A stretch of DNA of 64,000 nucleotides, taken from the NCBI GenBank assembly GCA_021413885.1, contig JAIOPM010000004.1, forward strand, positions 1 to 64,000, written 5' to 3'. Positions 1-8,170 of this stretch are shown here, one piece after another. The translations under genes were made by a program, and so were the position numbers. Source of the DNA: Planctomycetota bacterium. GTDB lineage: Bacteria > Planctomycetota > UBA1135 > GCA-002686595. The notes beneath the pieces are model-generated. The model worked only from the letters and a program-made list of their open reading frames with translations, did no database searches and was not told where the DNA came from. Positions within the stretch are counted from its first letter, which is position 1; each line of letters starts with the position of its first letter.

Positions 1-79
1 CGTCGAGCCCCTTGCGCATGTCGATCGCTTCGCGCCCGACGAAGATCTTCACGGACGGCGACGGCGGAAAGCTCAGCAT
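1..79 (-). CDS. tnpB: IS66 family accessory protein TnpB (partial, N-terminus only)
   Basis: The first 26 or so codons are visible; the gene continues past the left edge. The N-terminus reads MLSFPPSPSVKIFVGREAID and continues MRKGLDG. This is the hallmark start of the IS66 Orf2/TnpB family, in which a short hydrophobic stretch is followed by a conserved D-M-R-K-x-x-D-G motif. The start codon overlaps the stop of the upstream tnpA frame, as is normal for IS66 elements. TnpB is required for IS66 transposition but its biochemical role is poorly known. Whether the copy is intact cannot be judged here. Confidence 0.7.
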   Translation of the reverse strand, partial: MLSFPPSPSVKIFVGREAIDMRKGLD

Positions 80-359
80 CGCTCCAGCGCTCCGAGCACG
101 CGCCGCAAAAGCACCGGATCGAAGTCCGCGCCGATCCGCAGCCGGTGACCACTGGTGAGCTCGATCTCGAGCGCTGCGGCCGCGGGCTTCGGTGCCTCGG
201 CAACGACTCGCACCGGCAGCAGCGTCGGTCCGCTCGGTCTTTGCCTGCCCGCCGATTCAGCGCGTAGTAGATCCGCCACGGCGAGATTGCGCGACTGCGG
301 GCGAAGGCCGCCGCGCTCTCGCCGCTCGCGTCACACTCGGCCAGAAGCGATTCGCCCAT
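73..359 (-). pseudogene. tnpA: IS66 family accessory protein TnpA, frameshifted
   Basis: Two halves of a TnpA-like protein lie in different frames. From an ATG at 359 one frame encodes a helix-turn-helix-like N-terminus (ESLLAECDASGESAAAFARS, then a W-R-I-Y-Y-A-L-N segment). The C-terminal half, with LLPVRVV and IELTSGHRLRIG followed by a D-F-D-P-x-x-L-R-R-V-L motif, is in another frame that ends at 73. The switch must occur at about 240-262, in a G-rich stretch. IS66 TnpA is normally a single continuous frame of roughly 100-140 residues, so I read this as an inactivating indel; a sequencing error is the alternative. Confidence 0.6.
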
Positions 360-653
360 CGACGCCGGGCCCGTCTTCGAGGTGCTCATCCTCCAGACTC
401 TGCAAACCGTTCAGCCCTTCAACCAGCTGGGCTGGCCGGACGCGTACGGTACGTGGGCCGGTGACGCTCCCCATCGGCGCGACGCGGGCTCGAAGCGAAG
501 CCGGCCGTGCTGGCACCCCGGTACATACCGAAACCCCTCTCCGATACCGCGTCTGGAGGCATCAGGACGCATCGCGCGGCGACGTCTTGCGACCCGGTGA
601 ACCGACGCTAAGCTCGATCAGCGCAAGGCCATACGCGAGCCAATCGGCAGTCG
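360..653. other. Region without a recognisable gene
   Basis: Open frames are present on both strands, but none shows a family motif and they overlap one another arbitrarily. Given the IS66 remnant on one side and a tRNA fragment on the other, this is most likely decayed mobile-element or flanking DNA. No promoter or repeat stood out. Confidence 0.4.
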
Positions 654-698
<45 letters not shown>

Positions 699-817
699 GC
701 TTCGCTCGGATGAGAGCGTCCACGCGATCGCCGCGCAGCGGCTGGCGCGTGGCGCGCATGTGGCTGGTGCGCGAACTCGAAGGCGCCGACAACTGAATCC
801 GCGCGCCGACCGTCGCT

Positions 818-1513
818 CTAGCGCGAGCCGGTGTGCTCCGCCGCGTCGCGCATCATCTCCTCGGCGACCTCGCGCACCGCGAGGACGCGCTGCGTCAGCC
901 GCGAGTCGAACCAGAAGAACGCGACGAAGCAGAACAGCGCGACCATCAGGCCGAGCGCCGTGGACGCCAACGATTCGGCGAAGCCGGTCGTGAAGTCGCC
1001 GGGGACGGGCGCCTTCAATTGCGCGATCAAGAAGAACGCGCTCATCAGCCCGGTGGTCGTACCGAGCACGCCGATCATCAGCGCGACCCCGCCCAGGCGC
1101 GCCAGATGGGCGACGCGGTTGCCCAGGCGCAGCGATTCCTTGGTCGCCGCGCGCTCGACGTTGGCGAGCATCTCGTCCAGCCCGGCTTTCCGCAGGTAGA
1201 GGCCGGCAGCGACGAGATCGCCGAGCAACGTATGGCTCGCGACAGCGCGCTCGAGCGCCTGGTCGAGCTGACCGGCGTGCACGGCGGCGTCGAGCGTGCG
1301 CTCCAACTCCGCCGGCGCGAGGCGGCCCGCGCGCAGCTCGAGCCAGCGGCGGATGGCGATGAACAGCGCAACCGCGCCGGCGAGGAGCATCAACGGACCC
1401 ATGAAACCGGTCGACCCGAAGAGGTGCCCCGAGGAAGGGGGGGTGTAGACGCCGGTGGGCTGCCCGGCATTCGACTGGAGCGCGATCGCGGAGGTGAGGA
1501 GCGTGGCGAACAT
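818..1513 (-). CDS. MotA/TolQ/ExbB-type proton channel family protein
   Basis: This 231-residue membrane protein has three predicted spans, at about residues 37-56, 141-164 and 183-202, separated by a cytoplasmic helical region. That is the topology of ExbB/TolQ. The second span carries the glycine/threonine-rich stretch (GVLGTTTGLMSAFF) typical of the proton-conducting channel. Family members energise TonB- or Tol-type envelope machines together with an ExbD/TolR partner. No ExbD/TolR or TonB gene is adjacent, so the partner must be elsewhere. The gene is divergent from the sigma-factor gene at 1640, with about 125 bases between them. Confidence 0.75.
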   Translation of the reverse strand: MFATLLTSAIALQSNAGQPTGVYTPPSSGHLFGSTGFMGPLMLLAGAVALFIAIRRWLELRAGRLAPAELERTLDAAVHAGQLDQALERAVASHTLLGDLVAAGLYLRKAGLDEMLANVERAATKESLRLGNRVAHLARLGGVALMIGVLGTTTGLMSAFFLIAQLKAPVPGDFTTGFAESLASTALGLMVALFCFVAFFWFDSRLTQRVLAVREVAEEMMRDAAEHTGSR

Positions 1514-1639
1514 GGCTTGATCTCCTTGGGCTGGGAGGTTGCCCCAGTGATTGCCGCGCAGCGCCGCGAGGGTTCACCGAAAGCCGCGAGCGCTTTTCGT
1601 GAACCCTGCCGGGCGAGCGTGGCAATCTCGGCAGTCGAA

Positions 1640-2143
1640 ATGGCGAGCCAACGCCTCGAGCGCGCCGTCGAGAGGGACGAGCTGATCGAGCACGACCGTT
1701 TCGTGCGCGCGCTCATCCGCCGTTTCATCGCCGACCCGCACCTGGCCGACGAGCTGACGCAGGAGACTTGGCTCGCCGCCCTGCGCCAGTCGGCCGCGTC
1801 GCGCTTCCTCCAACGCGCGTGGCTCGGCACGGTTGCGCGCAACCTCGCCTTCCAAGCCATGCGCGCCAACGCGCGACGCCTTGCGCGCGAAGCGGCCGCC
1901 GCACGTTCGCTCGCGGTCGAGCCCGACGGCGAAGTGCACATCGATGCCGATTTGCGCCAGCGCGTGCTCGCTGCGGTCGAGGCTCTGCACGAGCCTTACC
2001 GCACCGTCGTGCGCCTTCGTTTCTACGACGATCTCGCGCCCACCGAGATCGCCGCGCGCCTGCGCGTGCCGCACGAGACGGTGCGCACGCAGCTCAAGCG
2101 CGGATTGCAGGCGGTGCACGCGCACTTGCGCGCTTCGCGGTGA
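1640..2143 (+). CDS. RNA polymerase ECF-type sigma factor
   Basis: A 167-residue protein with a sigma region 2 near residues 20-75 (LADELTQETWLAAL, then RAWLGTVARNLAF) and a region 4 helix-turn-helix at about 110-160 (YRTVVRLRFYDDLAPTEIAA, then VPHETVRTQLKRGL). The ATG at 1640 gives the expected N-terminus just ahead of region 2; the frame stays open upstream without sigma-like sequence. No anti-sigma factor or sensor gene lies next to it. The nearest gene is the divergent ExbB-like channel. Its regulon is unknown. Confidence 0.8.
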   Translation: MASQRLERAVERDELIEHDRFVRALIRRFIADPHLADELTQETWLAALRQSAASRFLQRAWLGTVARNLAFQAMRANARRLAREAAAARSLAVEPDGEVHIDADLRQRVLAAVEALHEPYRTVVRLRFYDDLAPTEIAARLRVPHETVRTQLKRGLQAVHAHLRASR

Positions 2144-2148
2144 GGCTC

Positions 2149-2162
2149 GCGCCGCGCGGCGC
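2149..2162. terminator. GC-rich palindrome between convergent genes
   Basis: A perfect 14-base GC-only palindrome (gcgccgcgcggcgc) lies just after the stop of the sigma-factor gene, between it and the convergent dehydrogenase gene. There is no T-tract, so a role as an intrinsic terminator is only a guess. Confidence 0.2.
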
Positions 2163-2236
2163 TCACGGCACGACCAGCGTCTCGGTGACGTTGCTCACAG
2201 CCCTGAAGCTCATCGTTCCAGGCGCTCGTTCGCGCG

Positions 2237-3097
2237 TTACTTCGCTCCGCCGACGAGGTCCTTCGCGACGACGGTCCAATCGGCGTGGCCGTGGCCCTCT
2301 GCGATGAACCGGTCCATCAACGCGGCGACCGCCGGAAGCATCGTCAGCGCGACGCCGGAGCCGTCGGCTTCCGCCTGCATCAAGCGTGCGTCCTTGCGAG
2401 CCATCGCGAGTTCCCACGACGGATGCGCGTGGTCCGCCTCGATCATCCGTTTGAAGCGCGCGGGCACGGACGTGCCGGGGTTGAAGTGCTCGAAGAGAGT
2501 CGCGACCTCCGTCGGCGAGACGTTCATCGACTTCGCGAGCGCGAGCATGTCGGTGAAGCCCGCGGTCAGCGCGATCAGGAACAGGTTGCCGAGCAACTTG
2601 AACGCCGCCGCCGCATCGACGCGCGGGCCGAGGTCGACGAGCTTGCCGGTCAGCGGCACTAACAGCGGCGAGATGCGCGCGACGATTTCGCGATCTCCCG
2701 AGATCAACATCACTCCGGTGGAGTCCGCGGCGTTCTGCGGACCCATGAACACCGGAACGTGGTGGTAGATCACGCCGCGTGCACGCCAACGAGCCGTGCG
2801 CTCGAGAGCGCCGGCCGTCGAGGTCGTCGAGTGATCGAGGACGAGCGCTCCCTTCGCGAAACCGGGCGCCGCCGCCGCGAGCACCGCGTCGACCGCCGCG
2901 TCGTCGGAGACGATGACGTGGGTGCGCTCGGCGCCGCGCACGGCTTCGGCCGGATCGTGCAGCGCCGTCGCGCCGATCTCGGCGAGCGCGAGCGCCTTGG
3001 CGGGCGAGCGATTCCAGACCTGAACCGTCTCGCCCTGCTTGCGGAGCGCGCGCGCGAAACCGGAACCCAGCAGACCCGTGCCGAGAAGCGTGATCAT
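2237..3097 (-). CDS. NAD(P)-dependent oxidoreductase, 3-hydroxyisobutyrate dehydrogenase-like
   Basis: A 286-residue protein of the 6-phosphogluconate/beta-hydroxyacid dehydrogenase superfamily. The N-terminus is a Rossmann fold with GTGLLGSGFA at residues 6-15 and an NADP-compatible basic tail (WNRSPAKA). The C-terminal all-helical domain carries the catalytic lysine context AAAFKLLGNLF. Family members oxidise 3-hydroxy acids or reduce short semialdehydes. The exact substrate cannot be read from sequence, and glyoxylate/succinic-semialdehyde reductase activity is equally possible. I chose the ATG at 3097 because it places the Rossmann strand at the N-terminus as usual; the open frame upstream has no family similarity. 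Confidence 0.8.
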   Translation of the reverse strand: MITLLGTGLLGSGFARALRKQGETVQVWNRSPAKALALAEIGATALHDPAEAVRGAERTHVIVSDDAAVDAVLAAAAPGFAKGALVLDHSTTSTAGALERTARWRARGVIYHHVPVFMGPQNAADSTGVMLISGDREIVARISPLLVPLTGKLVDLGPRVDAAAAFKLLGNLFLIALTAGFTDMLALAKSMNVSPTEVATLFEHFNPGTSVPARFKRMIEADHAHPSWELAMARKDARLMQAEADGSGVALTMLPAVAALMDRFIAEGHGHADWTVVAKDLVGGAK

Positions 3098-3211
3098 GCG
3101 GGCCAGCGTACCGCGTGCGTTCGCTCGCCGCGATCGAGCGCGTGCGCGTCGGCCTGGCGTTGCTAGGCTTCCGACGTCTTCTCCCAAAAAGCGCCTCACA
3201 CAGGAGTGCAG

Positions 3212-3739
3212 ATGTTCAAGAAGATCGTGATCGTCCTCGTGGTGTTGATCGGAGCGATCCTCGCCTACGCGGCGACGCAGCCGGCGACGTTCCGAGTCGA
3301 GCGCAGCGCAACGATTTCGGCCGCGCCGGAGAAGCTCTTTCCGTTGATCGACGACTTCCACCGTTGGGCCGAATGGTCGCCGTGGGAGAAGCTCGACCCC
3401 GCGATGGAGCGCACGTTCAGTCCGACCGCGAGCGGCAAGGGCGCGACGTACGCTTGGCGCGGCAACTCCGACGTCGGCGCAGGCAAGATGGAGATCAAGG
3501 AGTCCGTTCCGAACTCCAAGATCACGATCCAACTCGACTTCCTCGAGCCCTTCGCCGCCACGAGCGTCAGCGAGTTCACGCTCGAACCCCAAGGCAGCTC
3601 GACGACCGTGCACTGGGTGATGAGCGGCAACAACAACTACATCGCGAAGGTGATGTGCGTTTTCGTGAGCATGGACAAGATGGTCGGCAAGGACTTCGAA
3701 ACCGGTCTGGCGAACATGAAGGCGGCGGCGGAGAAGTAG
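3212..3739 (+). CDS. SRPBCC (START-like) family protein with N-terminal membrane anchor
   Basis: A 175-residue protein that starts with a hydrophobic span (about residues 4-22) followed by a single polyketide-cyclase/START-like domain. Recognisable pieces are VERSATISAAPEKLFPLIDD and WAEWSPWEKLDPAM, the segment found in many membrane-tethered SRPBCC proteins. The ATG at 3212 has a well-placed AGGAG ribosome-binding site at 3202-3206; an in-frame GTG at 3206 overlaps that site and is less likely. The domain forms a hydrophobic ligand pocket, but its ligand here is unknown. Confidence 0.75.
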   Translation: MFKKIVIVLVVLIGAILAYAATQPATFRVERSATISAAPEKLFPLIDDFHRWAEWSPWEKLDPAMERTFSPTASGKGATYAWRGNSDVGAGKMEIKESVPNSKITIQLDFLEPFAATSVSEFTLEPQGSSTTVHWVMSGNNNYIAKVMCVFVSMDKMVGKDFETGLANMKAAAEK

Positions 3740-3754
3740 GGGCTGCGTTCCGCA

Positions 3755-4294
3755 ATGGACGGACGTTCTCTCGACGACGACGAGCGGGAAGCTCTCGAGT
3801 CGATTCCGGATTCGCTGTACGAGCTTGCGGGCTTCGCGCTCGGGCACGCCGCATGGATCCTGTCGGAATTGGAGAGCGGTGTGCTCTTGGCGCCCTTCGG
3901 CATGACGCACGCTTCCGAGAACCGACAACTCGTACCGTTCGAAGCGGAGACGCAAGAGCAGGCAATTGCGGGCGGCAAGGCGTGGTTCGCTGAGCACGGC
4001 CACGAGTTCGACGCATGGGTGTTCGCGCGTGAGGGCCGGCTCACCGGCGCCGACTCGCGTGTCGACGCTTTGACGGTCGAGGCGCGGGCTCGGGGCATGG
4101 CCGAGTCGGTGTACTTCGTTCAGCGCTTCAAGCCGCGCGCTTCGGGGGCGTTCAAGGTGTTCGGCGGGCCGATCGTGTTCTGGGGAACCAAGTGGTTGTC
4201 CGACGAAGCGGCGACCGCGTTGTTCGCGAAGCTGCACGTCGGTCTTCGATCCCACGCGGAAGCGGCGCAGCGTTGGCCGGAGTGGTCGTCGTGA
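3755..4294 (+). CDS. Hypothetical protein
   Basis: A 179-residue protein I do not recognise. It starts 15 bases after the SRPBCC gene and may be co-transcribed with it. It is mixed alpha/beta, acidic at the N-terminus, with no membrane span, signal peptide or cysteine. The sequence is not a low-complexity shadow: residue use is balanced and the opposite-strand frames are of shadow type. No function is proposed. Confidence 0.6.
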   Translation: MDGRSLDDDEREALESIPDSLYELAGFALGHAAWILSELESGVLLAPFGMTHASENRQLVPFEAETQEQAIAGGKAWFAEHGHEFDAWVFAREGRLTGADSRVDALTVEARARGMAESVYFVQRFKPRASGAFKVFGGPIVFWGTKWLSDEAATALFAKLHVGLRSHAEAAQRWPEWSS

Positions 4295-4495
4295 CGACCT
4301 GATTCCGCGCGTCGAGTCCGAGCGTTCGAGAACTCGCGATCGACCGTGCGAGGTGCTCGGCGAAGAAGGAGTTGCGCGGATCTTGCTGGGACGACGAACC
4401 GTCGGACCGGTCCGGGTGCGACACTCGTCGTTCCGAACACACTCGGTGCTCGGTCGCATCGTGCGGCGGACTGACACAACTCGAAGGACCGAACC

Positions 4496-5314
4496 ATGCT
4501 CGTTCAAACCCTCGTTCGCGTTTCGCCGGTGGCTCGCTTGTCGGCGCTGATCGTCGGCACGTTGGTCGTCGCTCTGCCTGCGGTGCTCGCCGTGACGCAA
4601 GCGAGCAAGGCGCAGAGCGCGCCGGCCGCGGCCGCGAAGCGCACGATGCTGGTCACCGGCGCGAACCGCGGGCTCGGGCTCGAGTTCGCAAAGCAGTATC
4701 AAGCCGCGGGCTGGAACGTGATCGCGACGGCGCGCGAACCGGAGAAAGCGACCGAGCTGAAGGCGCTCGGCGTGCGCGTCGAAGCCCTCGACGTCGCCAA
4801 TGCGAAGAGCGTCGCCGCGCTCGCCGAACGGCTGAAGGATCAGCCGATCGATCTCTTGATCAACAACGCGGGCGTCGGCTCGATCGACGCCAAGAAGGCG
4901 CAGGACATCGACCTCGCCGCCTACGAGCACGTCTTCCAAGTCAACGCGCTCGGTCCGGTGCGCGTGACGCAGGCGTTGCTGCCGAACTTGCGCGCGGGCA
5001 AGGGCAAACAAGTGGCGAGCATCTCGAGCCAACTCGGCAGCATCGCCGGCAACACGCACGGCAACTACTACGCGTACCGCGAGAGCAAGGCGGCGTTGGT
5101 GATGTTCATGCGCAGCCTCGCGGCCGAGCTGAAGAGCGAAGGCTTCGTCTGCATCGCGATGAGCCCCGGTTGGGTGAAGACCGACATGGGCGGGCCCGAT
5201 GCGCCGCTCACGCCCGAGCAGAGCATCACCGGCATGCGCAAGGTGTTCGACGGCCTGAAGCCCGACGACTCCGGCAAGTCCTGGTACTACGACGGCACCG
5301 AGTTGCCGTGGTGA
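4496..5314 (+). CDS. Short-chain dehydrogenase/reductase with N-terminal export signal
   Basis: A 272-residue SDR. After a hydrophobic leader (about residues 15-40) comes the classical core: the cofactor motif TGANRGLG near residue 54, the NNAG structural motif near 123, a catalytic serine in SISSQLGS, and the Y-x-x-x-K pair in YRESK. The closing PGWVKTDMGG segment is also typical. The set is that of a full-length classical SDR, so it should be an active NAD(P)H oxidoreductase. SDRs are normally cytoplasmic; the leader ending near ASKAQSAPAAAA looks like a signal peptide or membrane anchor, which is unusual. An AAGGA sits 8 bases before the ATG. Confidence 0.8.
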   Translation: MLVQTLVRVSPVARLSALIVGTLVVALPAVLAVTQASKAQSAPAAAAKRTMLVTGANRGLGLEFAKQYQAAGWNVIATAREPEKATELKALGVRVEALDVANAKSVAALAERLKDQPIDLLINNAGVGSIDAKKAQDIDLAAYEHVFQVNALGPVRVTQALLPNLRAGKGKQVASISSQLGSIAGNTHGNYYAYRESKAALVMFMRSLAAELKSEGFVCIAMSPGWVKTDMGGPDAPLTPEQSITGMRKVFDGLKPDDSGKSWYYDGTELPW

Positions 5315-5321
5315 GCGCGCG

Positions 5322-6194
5322 TCAACGTCGCTCGCTCGCCGGCGCCGCACCGCGTTCGCGCACGCTCTTCACGAGCGAGTGCGCTTCGGTCAGCGAGAGC
5401 TTGCGTTCCTCGCGCGCGAGTTTGACCGCTGCGAAGTGTTCGCCGCGCGCGACCAATTCGACGACGCGCGTCTCGAACGCGCGCTGATCCGGCGCGTCGA
5501 GCGCGACGTTCGAGTCTTCCGCGGTCGCGACGCGCTCCGCGATCGCGCGCAACATGCCGCGACCCAACCAATCGACGTAGACGACGCCGGCACGCGGGAC
5601 GACCACCGGCGCGTGATCGAAACGCGTCGACGACTCGACGCCGAGCGTCCGTGTCCGCGGCGCGGGCCGCGCGCGTTCGGCGGCGAGCCACGCGTCGAGC
5701 GGCGCGGTGTCGACCGCTCCAAGTCGAAGCTCGAGCCACGTCCTCCGCCCGCGCCTCCGATCGTCGACGTCGCCGACGTCGAAGGTCTCGATCGCACGCC
5801 GCACGCTCGCGAGCTCGTCGAACGCGAAGTACGCGACCGTCGGCAGGTCGAGCGTGAAGTGATGGTTCTGGTACGAGCGCAGTTGGAGGTAGAGCCCGTC
5901 GCGCGTCGTCTTGACGAGCCAGTTCGACGGCAGGAACGACGCGTAGACGACGGCGCGCGTCGCGGCGAGGCAGATCCACCAGATGCCCGCGGTGATCAAG
6001 AGCACCGGCCCGGCCGCGATCCACGCGAACCACGTCAGCGAGCAGAGGAAATGCCACGCGGTCGCCCAGCCCGACACGAGCGCGACCAGCGGCGCGCTGA
6101 AGAACGCGCTCAACATCAACGGTCCGACCGCGGAGTGCCGGAACGTGCGAACGACCTCGCCGTTCGGCACTTCGTCGGCGCGCAGGAATCGCAT
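5322..6194 (-). CDS. Membrane protein with a ribosomal L7/L12 C-terminal-like module
   Basis: A 290-residue protein with two or three predicted membrane spans between about residues 25 and 90, then a soluble part. The last 60 residues contain RVVELVARGEHFAAVKLARE followed by R-K-L-S-L-T-E-A-H-S-L-V-K-S-V. This resembles the C-terminal fold of ribosomal protein L7/L12 (I/V-K-L-x-R-E...L-x-E-A-x-x-x-V), a module also found in non-ribosomal bacterial membrane proteins. Function unknown. Its stop lies only 7 bases from the convergent SDR gene. Confidence 0.6.
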   Translation of the reverse strand: MRFLRADEVPNGEVVRTFRHSAVGPLMLSAFFSAPLVALVSGWATAWHFLCSLTWFAWIAAGPVLLITAGIWWICLAATRAVVYASFLPSNWLVKTTRDGLYLQLRSYQNHHFTLDLPTVAYFAFDELASVRRAIETFDVGDVDDRRRGRRTWLELRLGAVDTAPLDAWLAAERARPAPRTRTLGVESSTRFDHAPVVVPRAGVVYVDWLGRGMLRAIAERVATAEDSNVALDAPDQRAFETRVVELVARGEHFAAVKLAREERKLSLTEAHSLVKSVRERGAAPASERR

Positions 6195-6258
6195 GGATCC
6201 CTGGATCGGCCCGCCGCGGGGCCGGCCTCCAGCGCGAAATCCGATTCCTCGACCGCGG

Positions 6259-7248
6259 TCAGGCCGCGCCGGCGCCGGCGGCGATCGCAGCCGCCTGACG
6301 CATCCGCAGGATCGTCTGGATCTGGACCGTCGCTTGGATGCGCGAGAGCTTGCGCAGCGCGCGGTCCAGGCCGACGAGCTCCAGGAACGCGGTCCCGCAC
6401 GCCAGGCTGAACGAAGTGTTGCGCGACATGCGCGGCCGCAGCGCGGTGATCGGTTCGCGGTGTTGCAACACTTTGGTAGCGATCGCGCTCGCGGTGCCCG
6501 GCGCGAAGGCGAGCAACGCGAGCTCGTCGTAGTCGCCGGGCTGCATGCGCAAACCGCGCGCGCCGAACTCGCGCCACAACGCCTCGAAACGCTCGCAACA
6601 ACGCGGATCGTTCGCGGGATGGAAGTAGAGCAGGTGCGACGTCGCGATCAGCGGTCCGCGTCCCTTGAAACCGCGGCCGCGCAGATCCTGATAGATCTTC
6701 TCGACGCGCGTGCCGATCGTTTCGGGCTCGATCGCGGTCGACGCGAGCAACGCGACGGTCGGATAGTCGCCGGTGCTCGCGACCATCGGATGATCGCGAC
6801 GGATCCAGTCGAAGACGACACGCATGCGGCGCACTTGCGATTCGGTGACGCGCCGATCGGGAGCTTGCTCGGCGAGCAATTGAATCGCGAGCGCTTCGCC
6901 GCCCTTGTCGCGACGCAGCTTGTGCGCGCGGAAGAGTTTCGTCGCGCGCGCTTGCTCGGCGAGGTAGTCGTTCGAGCTCGTGCCGTTCTGGATCAGCAGC
7001 GCGGCGATCAGGATGCGCATGTTGCCGTGGACGTGGCTCCACCACGGCGTGCGCTCCTTCAATTCGTCCATCGTCGCGCGCAGGCGTCGCACGATCTCGG
7101 CCGGTTCGCCGGGCGCGAGCGACAACGGAATCGCGGCGTGACGCAGCAGTTCCCAGTCGTCGAACCAACGTTTCGTGGCGGCGAGTTCGTCGGCGAGAGC
7201 GAGGAAGCGCGAGAGAGCGTCGGCCGGACCGGGAGGACGAAGTGCCAT
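6259..7248 (-). CDS. Conserved hypothetical protein, possibly DUF4003-like
   Basis: A 329-residue, mostly helical soluble protein without signal peptide. Segments such as YFHPANDP, the repeated leucine/alanine helices and the motif around LLIQNGTSSNDYLAEQ remind me of the DUF4003 family, but I cannot confirm that by eye. No catalytic motif is evident. It is divergent from the rlmA-like gene, with the start codons close together, so the two may share a control region around 7249-7330. Confidence 0.55.
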   Translation of the reverse strand: MALRPPGPADALSRFLALADELAATKRWFDDWELLRHAAIPLSLAPGEPAEIVRRLRATMDELKERTPWWSHVHGNMRILIAALLIQNGTSSNDYLAEQARATKLFRAHKLRRDKGGEALAIQLLAEQAPDRRVTESQVRRMRVVFDWIRRDHPMVASTGDYPTVALLASTAIEPETIGTRVEKIYQDLRGRGFKGRGPLIATSHLLYFHPANDPRCCERFEALWREFGARGLRMQPGDYDELALLAFAPGTASAIATKVLQHREPITALRPRMSRNTSFSLACGTAFLELVGLDRALRKLSRIQATVQIQTILRMRQAAAIAAGAGAA

Positions 7249-7330
7249 GGGAACGTCCGTGGAGAGAGGGATCGATCGCGACGGGCGCGAGAGCTTGGCA
7301 TACTCCGCGTCGATCGCAAGGCGCGCCGAC

Positions 7331-8170
7331 GTGGGGTTGTTCGACGAAGATGCGTGGCCGCCGCTCGCTTGCAGCGTGCGCGGCTGCGAACGACCGCTCG
7401 CGAGCGCGGGTCGAACGCTCGTCTGTCCGAACGGCCACGCGTTCGACGTCGCGCGCAGCGGCTACTGCAATCTGTTGCAGCCGAACGATCGTCGTTCGCT
7501 CGACGCCGGCGACTCGGCGGAGCAAGTCGAAGCACGCAAGCGATTGCATGCGCGCGGCGCCGGTCGGGAGCTCGACGCCGAACTCGCGCGGCTCGTGCGC
7601 ATCCACGGCGGGAAGCGCGTGCTCGAAGTCGGTTGCGGGCCGGGCTTCGCGCTCGAAGCGTTGACGAAGGAGCTCAGCGTTCGCGGTGTCGGCCTCGATC
7701 TGTCCGCGCACGCGATCGACGCGGCGGCGCGGCGTGTTCGGAGTCTCGCGTGGATCGTCGCGAACGCCGATCGGCGTCTGCCGATCGTCGAACACTCGCT
7801 CGACGTCGTCGTCAGCATCACCGGTCCGAAGAATTGGGCGCAGTTCCGGCGCGTGCTCGCGCCGACAGGTCACGCGATCGTCGCGGTGCCCGCCGCCGAC
7901 GATCAGATCGAGCTACGCGCCGCGGTGCTCGGCGAAGGGACGGAGACCGAGCGTGCGACGGCGACGCTCGCGGCGTGCGCCGCTGATTTCGAGCTCGTCG
8001 CGCGCAGCGAAGTTCGCACGCGCGTGCGCCTCGATCGCTCAGGCCTCGCCGACTTGCTGGTCGCGACCTACCGCGGCGCGCGGCACAAGGAAGCGGAACG
8101 AGCGAACGCGCTCGGGACGCTCGAGGTCACGCTCGCGCTCGAACTCTTGGTGCTCGCGCCGCGGATCTAG
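7331..8170 (+). CDS. rlmA: RlmA-like 23S rRNA (guanine-N1)-methyltransferase
   Basis: About 279 residues. The N-terminus carries the RlmA zinc module (C-x4-C...CPNGH) followed by the family signature FDVARSGYCNLLQPNDRR. A class I SAM-binding fold follows, with VLEVGCGPG as motif I. RlmA-type enzymes methylate N1 of a guanine in 23S rRNA helix 35, and some relatives affect macrolide resistance. The first zinc pair is spaced by four residues rather than the usual two. I chose the GTG at 7331, which has AAGG about 9 bases upstream and places the zinc module at the N-terminus. An upstream ATG at 7247 would overlap the divergent gene. Confidence 0.75.
   Translation: MGLFDEDAWPPLACSVRGCERPLASAGRTLVCPNGHAFDVARSGYCNLLQPNDRRSLDAGDSAEQVEARKRLHARGAGRELDAELARLVRIHGGKRVLEVGCGPGFALEALTKELSVRGVGLDLSAHAIDAAARRVRSLAWIVANADRRLPIVEHSLDVVVSITGPKNWAQFRRVLAPTGHAIVAVPAADDQIELRAAVLGEGTETERATATLAACAADFELVARSEVRTRVRLDRSGLADLLVATYRGARHKEAERANALGTLEVTLALELLVLAPRI

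Larger units (their letters stand above)
1..359 (-). mobile_element. IS66-family insertion sequence remnant (tnpA and start of tnpB)
   Basis: Two IS66-type accessory genes lie in the usual order on the minus strand: a TnpA-like gene ending at 73 and a TnpB-like gene starting at 79 and running off the left edge. The reading frame of tnpA is broken. No terminal inverted repeat was recognised on the right side, so the right boundary is only the start of the tnpA reading frame. The transposase gene (tnpC), if present, lies outside the window. Confidence 0.6.

Noticed and set aside
818..1513. Complete ExbB/ExbD or Tol system
   Set aside because: Only the ExbB-like channel is present; no ExbD/TolR or TonB gene is in the neighbourhood.
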